A stretch of 47,169 nucleotides of DNA from an uncultured Bacilli bacterium (GCA_947623855.1 CANQHW010000001.1:1-47169), one strand, 5' to 3'; shown: positions 7,417 to 16,094, counted from the stretch's first letter. The notes: generated by a model from the letters alone, not told the origin. A program made the numbers and translations.

Positions 7417-7875
7417 ATGAATAAATACGAAATAAATAATAAAACTTTAGCTTTAAAGCCAAAGGATAAACAAACTGTGGTTTATGAAGATAAAAATACT
7501 TTTGTGGTTGATGATACAGTTAATCAAATAATGGAAGAAAGTTGTAATTATTATGGAAGTACTTTAGAAGGGAGAAAGGAAGGGGCTTCCAAGTTATTAA
7601 AGATTAATTATAAAGTTCCGATAGTAATAGAGGATGTTAATAATATTATTTTCTTTCCAACTAGTAGTCCAAGGAAGAAGGAATGTATTTGGATTAGTTT
7701 AAATAATATTAAAGATTATTATCAAAAAAATGGGATGATAGTAATAGTTTTTAATAATAATAAAAAGATAAAAGTTAAGGAAAGTTATAAGGTTATTGAT
7801 ACGCAAATATTAAAAGCAACAAGACTTGGTTGTTTAATTCAAGAAAGAATTAAAAAAAATCGAAAAAAAAGTTAA
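7417..7875 (+). CDS. comK: ComK-family competence transcription factor
   Basis: Minor-groove-binding activator that in B. subtilis and Listeria switches on the DNA-uptake and recombination genes and its own promoter. 152 residues against about 190 in B. subtilis; the shortening is mainly at the C-terminus. Family landmarks in order: YEINNKTLALKP at the N-terminus, ESCNYYGSTLEGRKEGASKLL (residues about 41-61), YKVPIVIEDVNNIIFFPTSSP (67-87), the Cys/Trp strand CIWISLNNIKDYY, and a Lys-rich end. ATG at 7417 follows TTAGGGGGG. It stands alone between two terminator-like elements, in a slot where comK is not normally found. Whether competence genes exist elsewhere cannot be seen. Confidence 0.85.
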   Translation: MNKYEINNKTLALKPKDKQTVVYEDKNTFVVDDTVNQIMEESCNYYGSTLEGRKEGASKLLKINYKVPIVIEDVNNIIFFPTSSPRKKECIWISLNNIKDYYQKNGMIVIVFNNNKKIKVKESYKVIDTQILKATRLGCLIQERIKKNRKKS

Positions 7876-7933
7876 AAAATGGCTTATTTTATGTTATAAT
7901 TATTAATAGGTATAGGAGTACTAATATACCTAT
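7871..7933 (+). promoter_or_regulatory. recF promoter followed by a perfect 10-bp inverted repeat
   Basis: TTAAAA (7871-7876), 17 bases, TATAAT (7894-7899). Starting 5 bases later AATAGGTATA (7904-7913) and TATACCTATT (7924-7933) form a perfect dyad around GGAGTACTAA. It covers the expected transcription start, so it is either an operator or a 5'-end stabilising hairpin for the recF-gyrB-gyrA message. There is no T-run, so a terminator for comK is less likely. Confidence 0.5.
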
Positions 7934-7966
7934 TATTTTACTATATGAAGTTAAAAGAGGCTTAAA

Positions 7967-9055
7967 ATGGAAATTCAACATTTGGAATTATTAAATTTTC
8001 GTAATTATGAACACTTAATTATTGACTTTAATTCGAAGATGAATATTATCTATGGAGATAATGGGGTCGGGAAAAGTAATATTGTGGAAGCAATTTATTG
8101 TTTAGCACTTACAAAGTCTTTTAGAACAACAGAGGATAAAAATTTAATTAGACAGGGAGAAAAAGAAACAAGGATAGTAGCTAAGGTTAAAGAAAGAGTA
8201 GTACATAATTATGAATTAGTTTTAAATGATGAAGGGAAGAAAGCTTTAATTAATGGTAATGCTTATAAGAGATTAAGTGATTATATATCAAAGATTCAAG
8301 TAATTGTTTTTAGTCCGGATGATTTAAAGATGATTAAAGAAAGTCCGAGTGTTAGAAGAAAGCTTTTGAATGTGGATATATCTTTACTTAATAATAATTA
8401 TTTAAAGTATTTAGCTAGTTATAATAAGGTTTTAAAACAGCGAAATGCTTATCTTAAAGCAGTAGCGGTTAATGGGAATAGTTCAATGGATTATTTAGAT
8501 ATTCTAACGAATAATTTAATTGATTATGGGTTAAAAATATATGAATATCGCAAGAATTTTATCAAGGAGCTTAATAAAAAGATTGGAGAAATATATAGTA
8601 AGATAAGTGGGATAGAAGGACTTAATATCAAATATATATCAAGTTATAGTGATGAATCACAGGAAAGTTTAGTAAATCTTTATAAAAAGAGTTTAGAAAG
8701 AGATTTATTTTTAGGGAAGACTAATATAGGGATTCATCATGATGATATAACATTTTTATTACCTTTTGGAGATTTAAAAGATTATGGTTCAGAAGGGCAA
8801 CAAAAGAATGCTATTATAGCTTATAAATTAACGGAAGTAGAGTTATTTAAGAGTATAAATGGTAGTTATCCAATTTTAATATTAGATGATTTATTTAGTG
8901 AGTTAGATAAAAAGAAAATAAATAATATTTTAAATATGTTGGATAAAGATTTACAGACATTTATTACAACTACTAATGTTACTTTTGTAAAGAAGAGTTT
9001 AAGAAATAATAGTAAGTTATATAAAATAGTTGATGGAAAAATTGAGGAGGAATAG
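7967..9055 (+). CDS. recF: DNA replication and repair protein RecF
   Basis: SMC-like ATPase that, with RecO and RecR, loads RecA at gaps and stalled forks. 362 residues, usual length. Walker A is GDNGVGKSN (residues 30-38) in the family context MNIIYGDNGVGKSNIVEAIY. The signature segment is YGSEGQQKNAIIAYKL (about 270-285) and Walker B is PILILDDLFSELD (about 302-314). recR is encoded at 16407. The stop TAG lies 2 bases before the gyrB start, whose GAGGAGG ribosome site is inside the recF end, so the two are translationally close. A promoter and dyad lie upstream. Confidence 0.97.
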   Translation: MEIQHLELLNFRNYEHLIIDFNSKMNIIYGDNGVGKSNIVEAIYCLALTKSFRTTEDKNLIRQGEKETRIVAKVKERVVHNYELVLNDEGKKALINGNAYKRLSDYISKIQVIVFSPDDLKMIKESPSVRRKLLNVDISLLNNNYLKYLASYNKVLKQRNAYLKAVAVNGNSSMDYLDILTNNLIDYGLKIYEYRKNFIKELNKKIGEIYSKISGIEGLNIKYISSYSDESQESLVNLYKKSLERDLFLGKTNIGIHHDDITFLLPFGDLKDYGSEGQQKNAIIAYKLTEVELFKSINGSYPILILDDLFSELDKKKINNILNMLDKDLQTFITTTNVTFVKKSLRNNSKLYKIVDGKIEEE

Positions 9056-9057
9056 AT

Positions 9058-10977
9058 ATGCAAGGAGAACATTATGATGCTTCGGATATTCAAGTTTTGG
9101 AAGGATTAGAAGCAGTAAGAAAAAGACCAGGAATGTATATTGGAACGACGGATGTTAAAGGTTTACATCATTTAGTTTGGGAGATTGTTGATAACGCGAT
9201 TGATGAAGCTTTAGCAGGTTATTGTCATAATATTTCGGTCGTTATAAATAAAGATAATTCAATAACTGTTAAGGATGATGGACGGGGTATTCCGGTAGAT
9301 ATTCACCCTAAAACAGGTATTTCGACAGTAGAGACAGTTTATACGGTATTACACGCTGGTGGTAAGTTTGGTGGTGGCGGTTATAAGGTGTCTGGTGGTC
9401 TTCACGGTGTTGGAGCTTCTGTTGTTAATGCATTAAGTAAATGGGTAGAAGTTACGGTTTATAAAAATGGTAAAGTATATTATATGCGGTTTGAAGATGG
9501 AGGACATACCAAAGAAAGCTTACATGTAATTGGAGATTGTGAAGCTAATAGAACGGGGACGATGGTATCTTTTAAACCGGATCCTGATATTTTTGATACA
9601 GATATTTATGATTATGAAACGTTAAAAACCAGAATTAGAGAGTTAGCTTTTTTGAATAAAGGTTTAGCTATTAATTTACGGGATGATCGGGATGAAGAAG
9701 ATACAACGGGAGAGACTTTCCTTTATGAAGGAGGTATTTCTGAGTATGTTAGATTTATTAATCAAGAAAAGACCCCTTTACATGAAGATATTATTCATTT
9801 AAATGGGGAAAAAGATGGGGTTATGTTTGAAGTAGCAATGCAATATAATACTTCTTATAATTCCAATATTTATTCATTTGTTAATAATATTAATACGCAT
9901 GATGGAGGAACACATGAAGAAGGGGTTAAAAGAGCTTTAACAAGAGTTATTAACAATTATGCAAGAAAGACGAATCTGTTAAAAGAAAAAGATGAAAATT
10001 TAAAAGAAGATGATGTTAAAGAAGGTCTTACAATGATTATTTCTTGTAAGCATCCTAATCCCCAATTTGAAGGTCAAACTAAAGGAAGACTTGGAAACTC
10101 TGAGGTTAGAAGTTTAGCAGATAGTGTGTTTGCTGAAGGGTTTGAAAGATTTTTATTAGAAAATCCGAATGAAGCAAGAACAATTATTAATAAAGCTATT
10201 TTAGCTAGAAATGCTCGAATGGCGGCGAAGAAAGCGCGGGAGACGACGAGGAAGAGTGATTTAGCAACAACGAACTTCTTTGGAAAATTATCAGATTGTA
10301 AGAGTAAAGATCCTAGTGTATCCGAGATATTTATAGTCGAGGGAGATAGTGCCGGAGGTTCAGCAAAAAAAGGGCGCGACTCTATGACGCAAGCGATTCT
10401 TCCTTTAAGAGGAAAAATATTAAATGTAGAAAAAGCAAGACTTGATAAAGCTTTAGGTAATGAAGAAATAAAATCGATTATAACAGCGTTTGGGACGGGG
10501 ATTGGCGAATATTTTGATTTAACAAAATTACGTTACGATAAAATTATTATTATGACCGATGCCGATGTTGATGGGGCCCATATTAGAGTATTACTTTTAA
10601 CTTTATTTTATCGTTTCTTTAGACCGATTGTGGAAGCGGGACATGTTTATGCGGCGCAACCACCATTATTTAGAATAATGCATGGTAAAACAAGAAAATA
10701 TGTTTTAACAGAAGAGGAAAAGAATGCTTATTTAGCTACTTTACCAGAAAATATTCGAAATAGAGCAGAGATTGCCCGAATGAAAGGGTTAGGAGAAATG
10801 GATGCTGAAGAGTTAAATGAAACAACTATGGATATTAAGTATCGAACTTTAAGAAAGATTACGGTAGATGATTGTGTAGCAGCGGATGCGGTATTTGAAA
10901 AATTAATGGGTGAAGAAGTAGAACCTAGAAGACAATTTATTGAAGAAAATGCTCTTAGTGCGACATTGGATATTTAG
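9058..10977 (+). CDS. gyrB: DNA gyrase subunit B
   Basis: ATPase subunit of gyrase, which introduces negative supercoils. 639 residues. The GHKL ATP site is visible as EIVDNAIDEA (near residue 45) and DDGRGIPVDIHPKTG, followed by KFGGGGYKVSGGLHGVGASVVNAL. The TOPRIM domain has EGDSAGGSAKKGRD (Glu about 428) and the metal-binding DADVDGAHIR (about 501-510). The C-terminal MKGLGEMDAEEL and the short tail are those of Gram-positive GyrB. It follows recF with a 2-base gap and precedes gyrA with a 13-base gap containing TAGGAGGTGAGG. Aminocoumarins would target the N-terminal ATP site. Confidence 0.97.
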   Translation: MQGEHYDASDIQVLEGLEAVRKRPGMYIGTTDVKGLHHLVWEIVDNAIDEALAGYCHNISVVINKDNSITVKDDGRGIPVDIHPKTGISTVETVYTVLHAGGKFGGGGYKVSGGLHGVGASVVNALSKWVEVTVYKNGKVYYMRFEDGGHTKESLHVIGDCEANRTGTMVSFKPDPDIFDTDIYDYETLKTRIRELAFLNKGLAINLRDDRDEEDTTGETFLYEGGISEYVRFINQEKTPLHEDIIHLNGEKDGVMFEVAMQYNTSYNSNIYSFVNNINTHDGGTHEEGVKRALTRVINNYARKTNLLKEKDENLKEDDVKEGLTMIISCKHPNPQFEGQTKGRLGNSEVRSLADSVFAEGFERFLLENPNEARTIINKAILARNARMAAKKARETTRKSDLATTNFFGKLSDCKSKDPSVSEIFIVEGDSAGGSAKKGRDSMTQAILPLRGKILNVEKARLDKALGNEEIKSIITAFGTGIGEYFDLTKLRYDKIIIMTDADVDGAHIRVLLLTLFYRFFRPIVEAGHVYAAQPPLFRIMHGKTRKYVLTEEEKNAYLATLPENIRNRAEIARMKGLGEMDAEELNETTMDIKYRTLRKITVDDCVAADAVFEKLMGEEVEPRRQFIEENALSATLDI

Positions 10978-10990
10978 GAGGTGAGGATTA

Positions 10991-13564
10991 ATGGAAAACA
11001 ATGATGATTTAAAAGAATTACTGGATAGAGCCGAAGAAGATGCTAAGGAAGTAGAAAATACTGAAGAATCTATAATTAGTGAGGATGTTGTTAACGAGGA
11101 AAAGACAGAGTTTGGTGGGGTTTTTCACGAACATGATAAGATTGATCAAAATAATATTGTTGATGAAGTTAAATCTTCTTTCTTAGATTATTCGATTAGT
11201 GTTATTACGTCTCGTGCGATTCCCGATTTAAGAGATGGTTTAAAACCAGTGCATAGAAGAATATTATGGTCAATGTATGAGAATGGGAATACTCCGGATA
11301 AACCACATCGGAAATGTGCGAAGACCGTGGGTGAAGTTATGGGTAATTACCATCCTCATGGTGATAGTTCAATTTATGATGCTTTAGTAAGACTTGCCCA
11401 AGATTTTAATCAACGTTATATGTTAGTTGATGGTCATGGTAACTTTGGTAATATTGAAGGAGATGGAGCTGCGGCTTATCGGTATACGGAAGCACGTCTT
11501 GCTAAAATATCTTTAGAATTATTAAGAGATATTAATAAAAATACGGTGGATATGGATGATAACTTTGATGTTACGATGAAAGAGCCGACAGTTTTACCAG
11601 CGAGATTTCCAAATGTTTTAGTTAATGGATCAATGGGCATTGCGGTTGGTATGGCAACCAATATTCCACCTCATAATTTAGGAGAAGTTATTGATGGATG
11701 TATTGCTTATATAGATAATCCAGATATTGATACAACTGGTCTTATGCAATATATTAAGGGTCCAGATTTTCCAACAGGTGGGGTTATTTTAGGTAATTCG
11801 GGAATTAGAAAAGCTTATGAAACAGGTCGTGGATCAATTACGATTCGAAGTAAGGCTGAAATAGTCGAAAAAGGTAATCATAATGAGATAATTGTAACGG
11901 AAGTACCTTATGGTGTTAATACAATGGAACTTAAGAATAGAGTGGCAGAATTAGTACGGGATAAGGTTATTGATGGGATATCAGATTATCATACGGATTT
12001 AAAAGATGGCGTAAAGATTACGATTACTTTAAAGAAGGATGCTAATCCGCAAGTTGTATTAAATAATTTATATAAACATACCAATTTTCAAGTTAATTAT
12101 GGAATTATATTATTAGTTTTAGATAATGGAGTTCCTAGAACTTTAGGATTAAAAGATATTATTTCTAAGTATGTAGATCATCAAATAGAAGTAATTGTTA
12201 GAAGAACGAAATATGATTTAGCTAAAGCTGAGGAAAGAGTTCATATTTTAGAGGGTTTAAGATTAGCTTTAGATAATATTGATGAAGTTGTTAGGATAAT
12301 CCGGGCTGCAGAAAGTGATGATGAAGCTCGTACTAATTTAATGAATAGATTTAGTTTAGATGAGATTCAAGCAAATAGTATTTTAGAGATGCGTTTACGT
12401 CGTTTAACTGGTTTAGAACGAGGAAAGATTGAAGCAGAATTAACGGATTTAAATGAAAAGATTGCAGATTATCGGGATATTTTAGCTAATCATCAAAGAG
12501 TATTAGATATAATTAAAGAAGAAATGCTTGATATTAAGAAACGGTTTGCTGATGAGCGAAGAACACATATTGATATGACAGCGATTGATTATATTGAGGA
12601 TGAATCTTTAATTCCTAAGGAAAATGTAATTGTGACTTTGACAAATAAGGGATATATTAAGAGAACAACGAGTGATACTTATCGTAGCCAAAATCGAGGG
12701 GGAGTTGGAGTTAAGGGTATGACAACGAATGAAGAAGATTTCGTGGAGCATATGATTAATTTATCAACACATGATTATATTTTATTCTTCAGTAATAAGG
12801 GTAAAGTTTATCGGATGAAGGGTTATGAAATACCAGAATATGGTAGAAATGCTAAGGGATTACCTATTATTAATTTATTACAAATAGATAAGGAAGATAA
12901 TATTAGATCAATTATTACGGTTGGTAGAGAAGAACCTTGTAAATACTTATTATTTGCTACGAAGAATGGAATTGTCAAACGTACAGATTTAAAAGAGTTT
13001 GAAAATATTCGAAATAATGGAAAATTAGCGTTAACGTTAAAGGAAAATGATGAACTTATTGCAGTACGGAAGACGACTGGTAAAGATATTGTTATGTTAG
13101 GATCTAGTGAAGGAAGAATTGTTAAGTTTAGAGAAGATGAAGTTAGAGTTATGGGCCGTAGTGCTAGTGGTGTTAGAGGTATTAATTTAGATAACGCTAC
13201 TTGTATTGGTGCAGAAATAACTACGGAAGACGATGAGGTATTAATTGTAACAGAAAAAGGTTATGGTAAAAAAACGTTTGTTCGTGATTTTAGAGAAACA
13301 AGAAGAGGAAGCAAGGGAGTAAAAGGATTAAATATTACGGATAAGAACGGAAAGTTATCCACATTTAAAATTGTTGGAGATAAGAAGGATGTAGTAATCG
13401 TAACTAATTCGGGTATGATAATTCGGATGCCGCTTGATCAAATATCTACTTTAGGTCGGGTAACACAAGGAGTTAGGTTAATCCATCTGAAGGATGAGCA
13501 AATAGTATCTACTATTAGTTTATTGGATGGTGAGGAATCTATTGAAGAAAAGGAAGAAAATTAA
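10991..13564 (+). CDS. gyrA: DNA gyrase subunit A
   Basis: DNA-cleaving subunit of gyrase. 857 residues with an acidic N-terminal extension of about 45 residues before the usual start of the fold. The catalytic Tyr is Y165 in AAAYRYTEARL. The quinolone pocket reads HPHGDSSIYDAL, with Ser126 and Asp130 in the positions of E. coli S83 and D87, so the sensitive form is present. The C-terminal beta-pinwheel is complete. The GyrA box is altered: QNRGGVG (Q567-G573) instead of Q-(R/K)-R-G-G-(R/K)-G. Place next to gyrB and oriC argues for gyrase and not topoisomerase IV. A terminator overlaps the stop, and parS-like sites follow. Confidence 0.95.
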   Translation: MENNDDLKELLDRAEEDAKEVENTEESIISEDVVNEEKTEFGGVFHEHDKIDQNNIVDEVKSSFLDYSISVITSRAIPDLRDGLKPVHRRILWSMYENGNTPDKPHRKCAKTVGEVMGNYHPHGDSSIYDALVRLAQDFNQRYMLVDGHGNFGNIEGDGAAAYRYTEARLAKISLELLRDINKNTVDMDDNFDVTMKEPTVLPARFPNVLVNGSMGIAVGMATNIPPHNLGEVIDGCIAYIDNPDIDTTGLMQYIKGPDFPTGGVILGNSGIRKAYETGRGSITIRSKAEIVEKGNHNEIIVTEVPYGVNTMELKNRVAELVRDKVIDGISDYHTDLKDGVKITITLKKDANPQVVLNNLYKHTNFQVNYGIILLVLDNGVPRTLGLKDIISKYVDHQIEVIVRRTKYDLAKAEERVHILEGLRLALDNIDEVVRIIRAAESDDEARTNLMNRFSLDEIQANSILEMRLRRLTGLERGKIEAELTDLNEKIADYRDILANHQRVLDIIKEEMLDIKKRFADERRTHIDMTAIDYIEDESLIPKENVIVTLTNKGYIKRTTSDTYRSQNRGGVGVKGMTTNEEDFVEHMINLSTHDYILFFSNKGKVYRMKGYEIPEYGRNAKGLPIINLLQIDKEDNIRSIITVGREEPCKYLLFATKNGIVKRTDLKEFENIRNNGKLALTLKENDELIAVRKTTGKDIVMLGSSEGRIVKFREDEVRVMGRSASGVRGINLDNATCIGAEITTEDDEVLIVTEKGYGKKTFVRDFRETRRGSKGVKGLNITDKNGKLSTFKIVGDKKDVVIVTNSGMIIRMPLDQISTLGRVTQGVRLIHLKDEQIVSTISLLDGEESIEEKEEN

Positions 13565-13577
13565 TTCTTCTTTTTTT
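13553..13577 (+). terminator. terminator of the recF-gyrB-gyrA unit
   Basis: GAAGAA (13553-13558) pairs with TTCTTC (13565-13570) around AATTAA, followed by seven T. The loop contains the gyrA stop codon. Confidence 0.65.
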
Positions 13578-13578
13578 A

Positions 13579-13594
13579 TGTTCCACGTGGAACA
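13579..13594. promoter_or_regulatory. parS-like ParB binding site 1
   Basis: TGTTCCACGTGGAACA is a perfect 16-bp palindrome and matches the B. subtilis parS consensus TGTTNCACGTGAAACA at all but one position. It lies 2 bases after the gyrA terminator. ParB/Spo0J would load here and spread for chromosome segregation. Confidence 0.85.
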
Positions 13595-13858
13595 TCGATA
13601 GATGAGTAAATTAATATATATTTTATTAACAAATATTTTTATATAAGTAATTTTAATGTTCCACGTGGAACGTTAACTAAAAATTTTAAATGTAGAAACT
13701 TATTTATATAAATGATAGAGTAATATGTAATGTAATAAGTTTTTTATATTCTTTTACTAAAGTTATAAACAATTATTAAAAAAATTAACTTTAGATATTT
13801 TATATGTACACAAATATTTATTAAGGAGATAGCATATTCAAAATAAACGAATAAATAA
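13595..13858. other. non-coding AT-rich stretch between parS-like sites
   Basis: I see no gene here. Apart from parS-like site 2 it contains one AAGTTATAAACA (13760-13771), the 12-mer also found beside dnaA, dnaN and the unknown gene at 6619. An orphan AAGGAG at 13822 has no start codon behind it. The gap seems to be kept for binding sites. Confidence 0.6.
13657..13672. promoter_or_regulatory. parS-like ParB binding site 2
   Basis: Same palindrome as at 13579, except that the last base is G instead of A. It is 78 bases from site 1, start to start. Confidence 0.8.
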
Positions 13859-13874
13859 TGTTCCACGTGGAACA
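13859..13874. promoter_or_regulatory. parS-like ParB binding site 3
   Basis: Perfect TGTTCCACGTGGAACA, identical to site 1, lying 13 bases before the -35 of the SRP RNA promoter. Confidence 0.85.
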
Positions 13875-13886
13875 TTTATGATAAAG

Positions 13887-13915
13887 TTGATTAATAAAAA
13901 TGAATCTGTTAGAAT
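13887..13915 (+). promoter_or_regulatory. SRP RNA promoter
   Basis: TTGATT (13887-13892), 17 bases, TAGAAT (13910-13915). The predicted start at about 13921-13922 coincides with the first paired base of the RNA. Confidence 0.7.
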
Positions 13916-13920
13916 TAGTT

Positions 13921-13999
13921 TGTGCAACACTTATGATTGAACCTGGTCAGAGTAGGAATACAGCAGCCATAAGGTCCTCTAAGTGTGTGCACTTTTTTT
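13921..13999 (+). ncRNA. ffs: signal recognition particle RNA, small bacterial type
   Basis: RNA scaffold of the signal recognition particle that binds Ffh. The universal apical domain is clear: CCTGGTCAG, AGGAA and CAGCAGCC at 13942-13968. GTGCAACACTTA at the 5' end pairs with TAAGTGTGTGCAC at the 3' end (13980-13992), followed by seven T as terminator. At about 72 nt before the U-run it is the short form without the Alu domain, unlike the long scRNA of B. subtilis. Position between gyrA and tadA/dnaX agrees with the Bacillus order, where scr also lies between tadA and dnaX. Confidence 0.9.
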
Positions 14000-14011
14000 G
14001 TAGGTGATAGA

Positions 14012-14428
14012 ATGAATAATAAAATTTTAAAAGAATTAGATAAATTATCCACAAGAGCTTTTTCATTAAAAGAGATCCCAGTGGGAGCAGTAGTGGTGAA
14101 AAATGATAAAATTGTGGGAAGAGGATACAATAATCGTCAAAGTAAGAAAACGGTTACTGGACACGCTGAGATTATGGCAATTAATAAAGCTGCCCAAAAA
14201 TTAGGCGACTGGCGGTTGGATGGGTGTGCTTTATATGTTACTTTAAAACCGTGTGCAATGTGTGAAGAGGTAATCAAAAACAGCCGTATTAAAGATGTAT
14301 ATTTTATTTTGGATAATACAACAAATAATTATCAACATGTTAAATTAAATTATCAAAAAATAGAAGTAAAAACTTTAGAAGAAACTTTAATTGAAAGATT
14401 AAATAAGTTTTTTAAAGAGATAAGATAA
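14012..14428 (+). CDS. tadA: tRNA-specific adenosine deaminase
   Basis: Converts A34 to inosine in the anticodon of tRNA-Arg(ACG). 138 residues from the ATG at 14012, chosen because TAGGTGATAG precedes it; the frame opens earlier, inside the SRP RNA. The zinc and catalytic motifs of the deaminase fold are present: GHAEIMAI (His and catalytic Glu near residues 50-52) and PCAMCEEVI (about 80-88). EIPVGAVVVKNDKIVGRGYN near the N-terminus is typical of TadA. A short form, about 20 residues under the usual length. It lies between ffs and dnaX as yaaJ does in B. subtilis. Confidence 0.92.
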   Translation: MNNKILKELDKLSTRAFSLKEIPVGAVVVKNDKIVGRGYNNRQSKKTVTGHAEIMAINKAAQKLGDWRLDGCALYVTLKPCAMCEEVIKNSRIKDVYFILDNTTNNYQHVKLNYQKIEVKTLEETLIERLNKFFKEIR

Positions 14429-14488
14429 CATTTACAGATAGTGGAATAAATTATGTTATTTTTTGATGCTAAAAATTAAGGAGTATGA

Positions 14489-14494
14489 TATAAT
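14489..14494 (+). promoter_or_regulatory. probable dnaX promoter, extended -10
   Basis: TGATATAAT gives an extended -10 (TATAAT at 14489-14494), 28 bases before the dnaX ATG. A TTGATG lies 20 bases upstream, further than ideal. GCGAGG at 14510-14515 is the probable ribosome site. Confidence 0.45.
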
Positions 14495-14522
14495 TAATCT
14501 ATAGAAACAGCGAGGTATTACT

Positions 14523-16094
14523 ATGGAATATAAGGTACTATATAGAAAATATCGTCCCCAAGATTTTAATGCTTTAATTGGACAAGAATGGACGGCAAAG
14601 CTTTTAAAAAATGCTATAAATAATAATAAAATCTCCCACGCATATATATTTACGGGGTCGAGAGGAACGGGAAAGACTAGTTCAGCACGGATTTTTGCCA
14701 AAGCAATAAATTGTGAACATCCAGTTGATGGTAATCCTTGTAATGAGTGTGAAGCGTGCAAAAATTTTGAAAATAATCCAGATATTATAGAAATAGATGC
14801 CGCATCTAATAATGGAGTTGATGAAATAAGAGAACTTATTAATAATATACGTCTTGCTCCAACGACATCTAAATATAAAGTTTATATTGTGGATGAGTTT
14901 CATATGTTATCCACAAGTGCTTTTAATGCTTTACTTTTAACTTTAGAAGAACCACCTTCAAATATTGTTTTTATTTTAGCAACAACCGATATTCAAAGTG
15001 TTCCAATAACAATCATTTCACGGTGTCAAAGGTTTGATTTTAAACCAATTGGGGAAGAAGTTTTAGTATCCCATTTGAAAATGATTGCGGAGAAGGAAAA
15101 TATTAAAATAACAGAGGAAGCTTTAATGGAAATTGCTTCTTTAGCTAATGGGGGAGTTAGGGATGCTTTAGGAATGCTTGATCAAATATCTAGTCAAATA
15201 GATGATATATCTATTACAGATATAGAAAGTTTGTTCGGTACAGTAGCAATGGAAAAAGTAGTTAACTTGTTAGATACTTTAGAAAATAACGATGTAGATT
15301 TAATGCTTACTACTTTACAAGAATTAAAAAATAGTGGAGTCAATGTTAATTTACTTATTAAAAAATTAATTGAGGTATTAAAAAATACTTTAATTAAAAT
15401 CCGTAAAAAGGAATATAACGGTAATTTAAATGATGAATTAATATATAATTTAATTATGGAACTTAATAGATGTATTAATGAAAGTAAAAATAGTTTAGCG
15501 ACTTTTGATCTTTTAGAAGTTATATTATTAAAGTATAATTATTTCCCGGGAAATAAAAATGAAGAAGAAAATAAGATAAATACCGAATCTGTTGAAATAA
15601 AAGAAGAAGAAAAGACAGAGGAAGTAAAAGCGATGATAAATATAGATGTTGAAACTAGAATTAATAATTGCTTTGTTAATGCTAAAAAGAATTATTTAAT
15701 GGATATTCAACAAATGTGGAATGATTTTATTATATATGAAGCTAATGCAAATAAAGAATTAATGGCTTATATAGCAGATACTGAACCAATGACGGCTTCG
15801 GATGCTTATTTAATTATTTCTAATAAAATGGATATTAATAATGATTTACTAAATCAAAATATGAGTTCATTAGAAAATGATTTTAATAAATTTTTTGGTA
15901 AAAATTATAAAATTGTAGCAGTAAATACAAAAAAATGGGATGAGCTTAAAAAAGAGTATGTTAATAATATTAAAAATGGAGTAAAATATATATATCGGGA
16001 AGAGAAAAGTTTAGATTTACCGATAGATAATAAGGAAAATGAATTAGAAAAATTGGCTAAGGAAATATTTGGCAGTAATTATGAAGTAGAATAG
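14523..16094 (+). CDS. dnaX: DNA polymerase III subunits gamma/tau
   Basis: ATPase of the clamp loader. 523 residues. It opens MEYKVLYRKYRPQDFNALIGQEW. Walker A is GSRGTGKT (residues 45-52), the four-cysteine zinc module is C-x(8)-C-x2-C-x2-C (NPCNECEACKNF), and Walker B is VYIVDEFHML (Asp and Glu, DEAD-like) near 120-129. The sensor is ILATTDIQSVP, followed by RCQRFDFKPI. Domain IV is Glu/Lys-rich with a low-conservation tau tail. A perfect Noc-type palindrome lies within the coding sequence at 15541. It is first in a run dnaX-ybaB-recR. Confidence 0.96.
   Translation: MEYKVLYRKYRPQDFNALIGQEWTAKLLKNAINNNKISHAYIFTGSRGTGKTSSARIFAKAINCEHPVDGNPCNECEACKNFENNPDIIEIDAASNNGVDEIRELINNIRLAPTTSKYKVYIVDEFHMLSTSAFNALLLTLEEPPSNIVFILATTDIQSVPITIISRCQRFDFKPIGEEVLVSHLKMIAEKENIKITEEALMEIASLANGGVRDALGMLDQISSQIDDISITDIESLFGTVAMEKVVNLLDTLENNDVDLMLTTLQELKNSGVNVNLLIKKLIEVLKNTLIKIRKKEYNGNLNDELIYNLIMELNRCINESKNSLATFDLLEVILLKYNYFPGNKNEEENKINTESVEIKEEEKTEEVKAMINIDVETRINNCFVNAKKNYLMDIQQMWNDFIIYEANANKELMAYIADTEPMTASDAYLIISNKMDINNDLLNQNMSSLENDFNKFFGKNYKIVAVNTKKWDELKKEYVNNIKNGVKYIYREEKSLDLPIDNKENELEKLAKEIFGSNYEVE
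15541..15554. promoter_or_regulatory. Noc binding site (NBS), perfect
   Basis: ATTTCCCGGGAAAT, identical to the published B. subtilis Noc consensus, inside dnaX. Noc coats DNA around such sites and keeps the division ring off the nucleoid. Confidence 0.75.

Noticed and set aside
14456..14903. Minus-strand frames opposite dnaX
   Set aside because: They overlap the conserved P-loop and zinc module of dnaX in antisense and look like no protein family.
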